Assembly: GCA_003497505.1 (NCBI GenBank)
Contig: DNNV01000240.1
Span: forward strand, 1-7,460
DNA from: Clostridiales bacterium
GTDB taxonomy: Bacteria > Bacillota > Clostridia > Tissierellales > Sedimentibacteraceae
Reading direction: 5' to 3'
DNA: 7,460 nucleotides
Every line of letters starts with the position of its first letter. The first letter of the stretch is position 1. Of this stretch, positions 1-5,672 are shown piece by piece. The translations under genes and the position numbers were made by a program. Below the pieces are notes generated by a model. It was not told where the DNA came from and searched no databases. It worked only from the letters and a program-made list of their open reading frames with translations.

Positions 1-7
1 AACAGTA

Positions 8-53
8 TATACTAATTCGCTCCAAGGGAACTGATTTAATGCGAATTAGTATA
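8..53. repeat. 13-bp perfect inverted repeat with 20-nt spacer
   Basis: Positions 8-20 (TATACTAATTCGC) are the exact reverse complement of positions 41-53, with 20 nt between them. It lies 11 nt beyond the stop codon of the leftward YdcZ-family gene. Neither side is followed by a T-run and the stem is mostly A/T, so it does not look like a standard Rho-independent terminator on either strand. The centre-to-centre distance of about 33 bp is close to three helical turns, which would suit a paired operator. It could also be a weak processing hairpin at the 3' end of the YdcZ-family transcript. The function is unknown. Confidence 0.6.
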
Positions 54-64
54 ATAACAGGAGA

Positions 65-490
65 CTATTTCATTACAAGATACAGTCCGGTTATTATAAA
101 GGACAGACCTATAATTTGAATAAGTTTGAATTTGAGGCTAAACAGAAATGTGTCCATAAAAAAACTGCTTACAATTTGGGAGGTAATTACAATTGTAAAT
201 GTTAATGTTACACCCAATTTAGGTATGGAAACAGCTAAAAAGTAAATTGCCAATGCCCCGAAGACTCCTCCTGCCGACCATTTGAGAGGAGCATTTGTTA
301 TTTTGCCGTACTGGCTCAGGCCGCCACCAAGGATATTAATTATCAGCATGGTCGCAGAGCTTACTGCCATGCTGTGCAATGTTGCTGTTTTTGGTGTTAT
401 GGATTTTCCTAATTCAGAGGTAGCAGTAGCTTCCAAGGTTGTGAATAAGCCGGTCAGTATAGCAAGTGTAAACGGAATTAATTCTTTCAA
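65..490 (-). CDS. DMT superfamily transporter, YdcZ (DUF606) family
   Basis: This encodes a 141-residue, very hydrophobic inner-membrane protein. About five membrane segments are visible, near residues 4-20, 37-55, 72-90, 93-112 and 123-140. The family signature is recognisable: a tryptophan followed by a Gly-Gly element (W71, G74-G75), then a LGVTLTF-type segment, an SQIV stretch and an acidic residue (D113) before the last helix. The length matches YdcZ-type proteins (about 140 aa), which are half-size drug/metabolite transporters thought to work as dimers or pairs. The substrate is unknown. The start is a TTG at 490-488, chosen because a perfect AGGAGG (complement of 497-502) lies 6 nt upstream. 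The ATG between them is in another frame and meets a stop after two codons. The gene stands alone, divergent from the amidase-domain gene. Family assignment is fairly secure, transport role inferred. Confidence 0.85.
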   Translation of the reverse strand: MKELIPFTLAILTGLFTTLEATATSELGKSITPKTATLHSMAVSSATMLIINILGGGLSQYGKITNAPLKWSAGGVFGALAIYFLAVSIPKLGVTLTFTIVITSQIVSSFFMDTFLFSLKFKLIQIIGLSFIITGLYLVMK

Positions 491-561
491 GACATACCTC
501 CTGTTAATAGACCTATATAAAAGTATTATGTTAATGCAAAAATTATTACATTACAAATATT

Positions 562-591
562 TTCATATTTATATCAAAAGCATTATATAAA
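562..591 (+). promoter_or_regulatory. Weak candidate sigma-A promoter for the amidase-domain gene
   Basis: A TATAAA hexamer at 586-591 (5 of 6 to the -10 consensus) has TTCATA at 562-567 (4 of 6 to the -35 consensus) with an 18-nt spacer. Transcription would start near 597, inside the inverted repeat at 592-622. The whole divergent region is AT-rich, so chance matches are likely. I see no clearly better candidate for this gene, and only equally weak candidates for the leftward YdcZ-family gene. Confidence 0.3.
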
Positions 592-622
592 AATCGTTTT
601 AAGAGATACTATTAAAATGATT
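592..622 (+). repeat. 11-bp inverted repeat just before the amidase RBS
   Basis: Positions 592-602 (AATCGTTTTAA) pair with 612-622 (TTAAAATGATT) over 11 positions, ten Watson-Crick pairs and one G-T, around a 9-nt loop. It lies between the candidate -10 and the GGAGG ribosome binding site at 629-633. As RNA it would be an A/U-rich leader hairpin; as DNA it could be an operator over the transcription start. There is no following T-run, so it is not a terminator. The role is unproven. Confidence 0.45.
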
Positions 623-641
623 CTATATGGAGGAAAAGAAA

Positions 642-1805
642 TTGTTCAAAAAATTAAACCTGAAATTATTAATTCTATCAGTGTTCATATTAACCGCTGC
701 GTTTTCTATAACTGTTCATTCTTTGCAAAATACGGAAAATATTGATGATGAGACTTTAAAAAAGGAATTTGAGAGAATTTATAACATTCGTTCCGGTTGT
801 CTTGTATCAGGTGACACAGGCCCCTTGAATAAGTTATTTGATACCTCACGGAAGTATGGGGTTTATTCTTTGGACCACGAAATTAAACGGGTGTTATATT
901 TAAAAGAGTGGTCTAATGAAAGAGGTATACAATTCAAAAACATAGAATCTGCGGTGAGAATTAAAAAGGCGACGTCTACGGGAGACATTGTAAAGGTTTC
1001 ATTGGAGGAGTCGTACCGGTTTGACTATATTTATGATGATGATCCAAACCTTACACTAAATTCCTTCGGAGTAGGAATACGACATACGGCGAAGATAATT
1101 AAAAATCAAGGAGAATGGATTATTTATCAGGACTGGTACACAGATTGCTTTGAGGATGCTTTGCAATCCTATGAGCCCGGCAGCGCTGCCGTGTTCGGAT
1201 ATTCAGACTTCGAGCTGCCGGTAATGAGCGGATTTCTGACTGCTGTGAGTAAAACGGGATACAACAGGGAAAGAGCGGTCGCATATGCTGATAAATATTG
1301 CGGAACAGCTTGGGGGAGTGGAAACAATTATAAATACAACCCCAGGTATATGGATTACAACGGAGCAGGAGGGGATTGCACAAATTTTGTCTCTCAGGTA
1401 TTGGGGGACGAAGAAGCGGGAGGACTAAGGCAGGACACCACATGGCTTTGCAGTTTTCCGAAATACGGAAGAGGGTCAGGAAGCAGTGCGTGGGTAAATG
1501 CTGATGCGTTGAAAAATTACTTGATTTACAGCGGAAAGGCAAAAGTGATTAAGGCCGGTACATATTCCGAGCTGACTGCACAATCCCAAGAAGGTTCCGG
1601 GGCACCTATTTCAAGCTTGTGTCTTGGTGATATTATTTGTTATGAAAAAGGTAGAGGGAATATTGATCACTTTGCTGTTGTAACAGGATTTGATTCTAAA
1701 GGATATCCGCTGATAAACTCTCATACAACAGACAGATATCATGTTCCATGGGATTTGGGTTGGGGAGATAAAAAAATAAGATTTTTCCTTCTGCACATAA
1801 ATTAA
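642..1805 (+). CDS. Secreted protein with C-terminal papain-like amidase domain (Amidase_6 type)
   Basis: This encodes a predicted exported or membrane-anchored protein of 387 residues. The N-terminus is lysine-rich followed by a hydrophobic stretch (residues 9-25), typical of a signal peptide or anchor. Residues about 35-170 form an alpha/beta region ending in GEWIIYQDWYTD, reminiscent of NTF2-like domains, though this is tentative. Residues about 206-387 are the putative amidase domain. It opens with YNRERAVAYA and carries GGDCTNFVSQ with the likely nucleophile C246, then H343 in IDHFAVVTG and N359 in INSHT as likely catalytic partners. Such domains have the NlpC/P60-like papain fold and are usually associated with cell-wall peptides; the substrate is unknown. 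I prefer the TTG at 642 because GGAGG (629-633) sits 8 nt before it. The in-frame ATG at 627 would add five residues but contains that GGAGG within its own codons and has no ribosome binding site upstream. It is a single gene convergent with the S8 peptidase. Confidence 0.85.
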   Translation: MFKKLNLKLLILSVFILTAAFSITVHSLQNTENIDDETLKKEFERIYNIRSGCLVSGDTGPLNKLFDTSRKYGVYSLDHEIKRVLYLKEWSNERGIQFKNIESAVRIKKATSTGDIVKVSLEESYRFDYIYDDDPNLTLNSFGVGIRHTAKIIKNQGEWIIYQDWYTDCFEDALQSYEPGSAAVFGYSDFELPVMSGFLTAVSKTGYNRERAVAYADKYCGTAWGSGNNYKYNPRYMDYNGAGGDCTNFVSQVLGDEEAGGLRQDTTWLCSFPKYGRGSGSSAWVNADALKNYLIYSGKAKVIKAGTYSELTAQSQEGSGAPISSLCLGDIICYEKGRGNIDHFAVVTGFDSKGYPLINSHTTDRYHVPWDLGWGDKKIRFFLLHIN

Positions 1806-1848
1806 AAATAGACAGCCATGACACCTTGATTCTAAATGGAATGTACGT

Positions 1849-1888
1849 AAAAAAGGACTTCACACCGATAGCGGTGCGAGTCCTTTAT
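1849..1888. terminator. Bidirectional Rho-independent terminator shared by convergent genes
   Basis: Positions 1852-1859 (AAAGGACT) pair with 1879-1886, and CACCG at 1863-1867 pairs with CGGTG at 1872-1876. The loop is ATAG, and a small internal bulge (3 nt against 2 nt) separates the two stem parts. Reading leftward, the stem begins directly after the peptidase stop codon and runs out into six T residues (complement of 1849-1854). Reading rightward, it ends in TTTATCT, a weaker tail. It therefore probably ends both the S8 peptidase transcript and the amidase transcript arriving from the left. Confidence 0.85.
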
Positions 1889-3058
1889 CTATGAAAAAAT
1901 TCTGCCTATATCCAATACACCGGCTCCCTGGTCGTATGAAGAAGCGCTTATTCGCGAGCACGCAGTGAGCAGCCTTCGCTTTATGTCGTAATGGGTGTAG
2001 TTCGGGTTTTCGCTAAGCAGGAGCGCGGCAGCACCTGATACCATGGGTGCAGACATGGATGTTCCGCTGAGGGAGGTGTAGCCACTTATGCTTTTATTTG
2101 AAAGAGATGTTATATTGACGCCGGGAGCAATCAGGTCCGGCTTTTTAATTTTGTCAAGGGTGGGGCCGCGGCTTGAGAATTCTGCAATAACGTCGTCACT
2201 TAGCTCAGGAGTTCGTTTATCATCAAGAGCACCCACAGAAATGACGTATCTACTTGTGGCGGGCGACAGTATGGTATTTCTGAGAGGTCCGCTATTGCCT
2301 ACTGCTGCAACCACAATTAAGTTATTTTCAATGGCCTTGTTGGCTGCCTTGACCAGTGGGTCTCTTTTTTCTCTGTACTGTGCGATGGCTCCAAGTGAGA
2401 AATTAATTATTCTTGTTTTATAAACCTCCTTATTGTCTATAATCCACTGAACAGTGGACAGTATATCTGAAGTGTTTCCGTTTCCGTTTTCATCCAGGAC
2501 CTTGATCGACAGTATATTTGCTTCGGGAGCAATTCCTCTATATTTTCCCTTTGACGCATATCCGTTTCCGGCTAGGATGCCGGCACAATGCGTCCCGTGT
2601 CCATTGTCGTCGTACATTCGTGTTTCCTTGTTTACAAAATCCTTGAAGCCTATTATTCTGCTTGTTGGATATATGAGGTCCGCATGGGGAGATATTCCAG
2701 TGTCTATAATTGCAACCGTGATGTCTTTGCCTGTGTAGCCTGTATCTAAAATAAAGTTCGCACCTATGGATTCTCTCGCCACATCCATCACTGCAAACAC
2801 CTTTGAGTCGTAGCTTATGAATTCCACATCAGGATCTGCTGTAAGCTCCAATATAGAATTTATGCTCATTTCACAGGCGCAGCCGTTTACAATGGGAAGA
2901 TTGCAGCCTAATTTATTTGATAAGGAAGACAGCCTTCCTTCTTTTATTTTTGTATCGCCTTTATAAGTTATGATGACCGGTATGATGCTGTCATGGCTTG
3001 AATAAGTCCGGTCCTTTATTGCCGGACATAATTTATTGTAATTTATGTGATTTTTCAT
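1889..3058 (-). CDS. S8 family subtilisin-like serine peptidase, AprX-like, without signal peptide
   Basis: This encodes a serine endopeptidase of 389 residues with a complete catalytic set. The Asp is in VAIIDTGI (D119), the His in DDNGHGTHCAG (H154), the oxyanion-hole Asn in AAVGNSGP (N255) and the Ser in SGTSMSAP (S334). Residues about 25-92 resemble an I9-type inhibitory propeptide, ending before the IGANFILDTGYTGKD entry into the catalytic domain. No hydrophobic signal sequence is present, so it resembles the intracellular AprX-type subtilisins rather than secreted ones. Cysteines cluster in the propeptide (C52, C60, C62), and one follows the HGTH motif (C158). The longest frame begins with GTG at 3067, but ATG at 3058 is better: GGTGA (complement of 3064-3068) lies 5 nt before it, while the GTG has no well-spaced ribosome binding site. 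The gene is single, divergent from walR, and ends at the terminator at 1852-1886. Target proteins are unknown. Confidence 0.93.
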   Translation of the reverse strand: MKNHINYNKLCPAIKDRTYSSHDSIIPVIITYKGDTKIKEGRLSSLSNKLGCNLPIVNGCACEMSINSILELTADPDVEFISYDSKVFAVMDVARESIGANFILDTGYTGKDITVAIIDTGISPHADLIYPTSRIIGFKDFVNKETRMYDDNGHGTHCAGILAGNGYASKGKYRGIAPEANILSIKVLDENGNGNTSDILSTVQWIIDNKEVYKTRIINFSLGAIAQYREKRDPLVKAANKAIENNLIVVAAVGNSGPLRNTILSPATSRYVISVGALDDKRTPELSDDVIAEFSSRGPTLDKIKKPDLIAPGVNITSLSNKSISGYTSLSGTSMSAPMVSGAAALLLSENPNYTHYDIKRRLLTACSRISASSYDQGAGVLDIGRIFS

Positions 3059-3122
3059 AATATTCACCTACCTAAATTAATTTATGCTTTTAATTAAAGT
3101 TGGTGTTTATTTTCATAAAACA

Positions 3123-3131
3123 TGGTATAAT
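3123..3131 (+). promoter_or_regulatory. Extended -10 promoter of the walRK operon
   Basis: TG-G-TATAAT at 3123-3131 is a perfect extended -10 element. The best -35-like hexamer, TTGGTG at 3100-3105, would give a 20-nt spacer, too long for normal spacing. The promoter therefore probably relies on the extended -10. The start would fall near 3138, giving a leader of about 22 nt before the walR start codon, with GGAGG at 3150-3154. Confidence 0.7.
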
Positions 3132-3159
3132 AATTTGTAAATATAGAATGGAGGTTACT

Positions 3160-3843
3160 ATGCCAAAAATATTAGTAGTAGATGATGAGAGACCAATTGC
3201 GGAAATAATTAAATATAATCTCCAAAAAGAAGGATATGAAGTACAAACCGCATATGACGGAGACGAGGCTATAAAGACAGCCCATAAAATGAATCCGGAA
3301 CTGATAATTTTAGATATAATGCTTCCAAAGAAAAACGGTTTTGAAGTATTGAAAGAGCTCAGAATGGAATATGTGATGCCTGTTATAATGCTTACGGCGA
3401 AGGAAGAAGAAAATGATAAAATTACAGGACTGGAGCTGGGGGCGGACGATTATATAACAAAGCCATTCAGCAACAAGGAGCTCATAGCCAGGGTGAAAGC
3501 CAACCTGAGAAGAGTTAAGCTTTCCAATGTAAATGAGGAAATAAAATCTAAAATAATAAATGTGGGGAATTTGACCATTGATATGAACACCTATGAGGTG
3601 AGCAAGGAAAATCAAATAATTGATTTGACAAACAGGGAATTTGATCTTTTGAAATATTTGTTTTTAAATGCGGACAGAGTATTCAACCGTGAGCATCTTT
3701 TAAAAGAGGTGTGGGGTTATGAGTTCGGCGATCTGAGGACTGTTGACGTAACCGTCAGAAGGCTCAGAGAAAAAATCGAAACAGAAGAAGACAAATATAT
3801 AATAACAAAAAGAGGAACAGGATATTATTTTAAGAGCAAATAA
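3160..3843 (+). CDS. walR: WalR (YycF), response regulator of the cell-wall two-component system
   Basis: This is an OmpR/PhoB-family response regulator of 227 residues, close to the 235 of Bacillus subtilis WalR. The receiver domain (residues 2-118) opens ILVVDDERPIAEII. It has the acidic pair D8-D9, phosphoacceptor D52 in LDIMLP, T79 in MLTAK and K101 in ITKPFS. The winged-helix DNA-binding domain (about 133-225) contains LTNREFDLLKYL, REHLLKEVWGYEFGD, the recognition-helix region RTVDVTVRRLREKIE and the RGTGYYF wing. The VWGY and RTVDVTVRRLREKIE blocks match remembered WalR sequences very well. WalR, phosphorylated by WalK, controls wall hydrolase genes and is usually essential. The ATG at 3160 is chosen because GGAGG ends 5 nt before it; the in-frame extension back to 3100 runs through the promoter and is not credible. 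It is first in the operon, 31 nt before walK. Confidence 0.95.
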   Translation: MPKILVVDDERPIAEIIKYNLQKEGYEVQTAYDGDEAIKTAHKMNPELIILDIMLPKKNGFEVLKELRMEYVMPVIMLTAKEEENDKITGLELGADDYITKPFSNKELIARVKANLRRVKLSNVNEEIKSKIINVGNLTIDMNTYEVSKENQIIDLTNREFDLLKYLFLNADRVFNREHLLKEVWGYEFGDLRTVDVTVRRLREKIETEEDKYIITKRGTGYYFKSK

Positions 3844-3874
3844 TTAAAGGGACAAAATCCTGCGGGGAGTCAAT

Positions 3875-5659
3875 ATGTTTAAAAGTATCAGATGGAGATT
3901 TATTTTAATTTATTTTTTGCTTGTATTTCTTGCTATGTCCATAGTGGGAATTTTTATAGTTGCACAGCTGGAGAATATACAGCTTGAGATGAACAAAAAG
4001 AGCATGGAGGACAGGGTGAGATTTATCCTTGAGACCTCCAATGCCCTTAAAACAAAAACCTGGGATGAAAATATAGCCGAAATTCAAGAAAATATAAAAA
4101 GTACCCAGATAGGCTACAATGAAAATTTATATATTATTTTAAATGACAAGCAAAAAACTATTATTGCGGGAAGCTCCGAGGGAATAATAGGGCAAAGCGC
4201 ATTTAACATTGCACAAATCAACAATTATATTTTGACAAAATCATTTGACGGAAGTACTGAGCACATTGTTCCTCTTGACCAGTATGATGATTCGGAAAAT
4301 CCTATTTTCTGCCATATGTCATATCCGGTGGAGACAGACGGAAATATAAAGGGATATATTTATCTTTCCACAAATATCGAGTATATTTACGATACCGTAA
4401 ACCAGTCGAGGGATATTTTGAGCCGTGCCACCGTAATTGCACTTACGGTCACTATTTTTTTAGGGATGATTCTGTCATCCAGTATAACAGGGCCTATTAA
4501 GGAGCTTACTGTAAAGGCAAGGCAAATGTCCAAGGGTGATTTTGAGCAGAAGGTAAATGTTAAGTCCAATGACGAAATAGGACAGCTTGGAACTACCTTT
4601 AATTTTCTTATTGATGAGCTTAAAAAATCAATGTCAAATTTGCAGCAGGAAAAGAGCAAGATGGAAACCACGTTTAAATACATGGCGGATGGAGTGCTGA
4701 CCGTGGATACAAACGGAAACGTAATTCACGCAAATCCTGTTGCCAAAAGGCTGCTTTCTCTTGCAGATGAAGACGAAAAATATGATGATGTGGTTATAAA
4801 AATTAAGGCTAACATGGTTCTTGCGAATTTGAAGTCGAAAAATTATCACGGCACCGAAATTTTGGAGCAGGACAGAGAAACTTATTACGTTGATTACGCA
4901 CCGTTCATGAATAATAAAAACGAGGTGGGGGGCGTTATTATTGTTTTCAAAAATGTCACCGAGCAATATAAGATTGACAAGTTGCAGAAGGAATTTGTGG
5001 CCAATGTTTCTCATGAATTGAAAACACCAATAACAACAATCAAGAGCTATGCAGAAACATTGCTGGACGGAGCTCTTGAGGAAAAACAAATTGCGGAGGA
5101 TTTCCTGAATGTAATCAATTCAGAGAGCGACCGCATGTCGAGACTTGTGAGTGACCTGCTAAGGCTGTCGCGAATGGATTACGACCAGACGAAGTGGAAA
5201 AAGGAAAAGCTGAATGTGAGCGAAATGATTACCCTGGCTGCAAAGAAGCTTTCAATACAGGCAAGAAACAAAAATATCGATATGCATGTGAACATGGACA
5301 CGGAGGATATGTATGTATTCTTTGATAAAGACGGATTTGAGCAAATAATTTTAAATATTGCGGGAAATGCAATCAAGTACACGCCCGGTGGCGGAAATGT
5401 GTGGATAAATGCACATATAGAGAATAAGAGCATAGCTATAGGTATAAGGGATGATGGAATAGGGATTCCTAAGGAAGATGAGGCGAGGGTATTCGAGAGA
5501 TTTTACCGTGTTGATAAAGCGAGAACCAGAGAGATGGGCGGCACGGGGCTTGGTCTTTCAATTGCCAAGCAGATTGCGGAGTCCCACAACAGCACGTTAA
5601 CTTTAAACAGCGAGTTAAATAAAGGAACGGAAATTGTGATTACCATTCCCCAAATTTAA
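3875..5659 (+). CDS. walK: WalK (YycG), membrane sensor histidine kinase
   Basis: This is a sensor kinase of 594 residues (Bacillus WalK is 611). In order it has TM1 (about 9-30), an outer sensor domain (31-182) and TM2 (183-203). HAMP follows (about 204-257, with ITGPIKELT and NDEIGQL), then a cytoplasmic PAS domain (about 262-365) ending GGVIIVFKNVTEQ. HisKA has FVANVSHELKTPITT with phosphorylated H380. The ATPase domain has N-box N498 (NIAGNAIKYTPGGG), G1 box DDGIGIP (526-532), F box FERFYRVDKARTR and G2 box GGTGLGL (555-561). All catalytic boxes are intact. The PAS start reads KYMADGVL, with tyrosine at the position where Staphylococcus aureus WalK, as I recall, has a zinc-binding histidine. 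GGGGAG at 3864-3869 lies 5 nt before the ATG. It phosphorylates WalR; its activity is modulated by YycH and YycI encoded downstream. Confidence 0.95.
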   Translation: MFKSIRWRFILIYFLLVFLAMSIVGIFIVAQLENIQLEMNKKSMEDRVRFILETSNALKTKTWDENIAEIQENIKSTQIGYNENLYIILNDKQKTIIAGSSEGIIGQSAFNIAQINNYILTKSFDGSTEHIVPLDQYDDSENPIFCHMSYPVETDGNIKGYIYLSTNIEYIYDTVNQSRDILSRATVIALTVTIFLGMILSSSITGPIKELTVKARQMSKGDFEQKVNVKSNDEIGQLGTTFNFLIDELKKSMSNLQQEKSKMETTFKYMADGVLTVDTNGNVIHANPVAKRLLSLADEDEKYDDVVIKIKANMVLANLKSKNYHGTEILEQDRETYYVDYAPFMNNKNEVGGVIIVFKNVTEQYKIDKLQKEFVANVSHELKTPITTIKSYAETLLDGALEEKQIAEDFLNVINSESDRMSRLVSDLLRLSRMDYDQTKWKKEKLNVSEMITLAAKKLSIQARNKNIDMHVNMDTEDMYVFFDKDGFEQIILNIAGNAIKYTPGGGNVWINAHIENKSIAIGIRDDGIGIPKEDEARVFERFYRVDKARTREMGGTGLGLSIAKQIAESHNSTLTLNSELNKGTEIVITIPQI

Positions 5660-5672
5660 TTAAGAGGTATTC

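Larger units (their letters stand above)
491..641. other. Divergent intergenic region between YdcZ-family and amidase genes
   Basis: This is a 151-bp, very AT-rich stretch. It holds the AGGAGG ribosome binding site of the leftward gene (complement of 497-502), a weak rightward promoter candidate (562-591), the inverted repeat at 592-622 and GGAGG (629-633) for the TTG start at 642. A leftward promoter must also lie here. The best I can see is TTGTAA with a 17-nt spacer to TAACAT on the complementary strand of roughly 528-556, which is poor. No small gene is credible here. Confidence 0.5.

Noticed and set aside
194..211. Three tandem TGTWAM hexamers (TGTAAA, TGTTAA, TGTTAC) resembling WalR half-sites
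   Set aside because: They lie within the YdcZ-family coding sequence, with a 6-nt period instead of the 11-nt period of a WalR box, and are explained by an alternating Thr/hydrophobic stretch in the protein.
545..556. TGTAATGTAAT on the complementary strand, resembling overlapping WalR half-sites
   Set aside because: The two copies are offset by 5 nt, not 11, so they do not make a WalR box.
282..590. 102-aa rightward open frame over the YdcZ-family gene
   Set aside because: It is antisense to a clear membrane-protein gene with a perfect ribosome binding site, runs into a non-coding AT-rich region and shows no recognisable domain.
1120..1542. 140-aa leftward frame inside the amidase gene
   Set aside because: It lies opposite the conserved catalytic domain of the amidase, and its cysteine-, histidine- and proline-rich composition is typical of a shadow frame.
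2088..2738. Two rightward frames (2088-2423 and 2454-2738) over the S8 peptidase
   Set aside because: They are antisense to the conserved catalytic motifs of the peptidase and have no ribosome binding site or domain.
3100..3159. Upstream in-frame extension of WalR by 20 residues
   Set aside because: It would place the promoter -10 inside the coding region. The start at 3160 has a good GGAGG and begins exactly at the family's usual N-terminus.
4634..5089. 151-aa leftward frame inside walK
   Set aside because: It is opposite the PAS and HisKA regions of a fully intact kinase and reads as a shadow.
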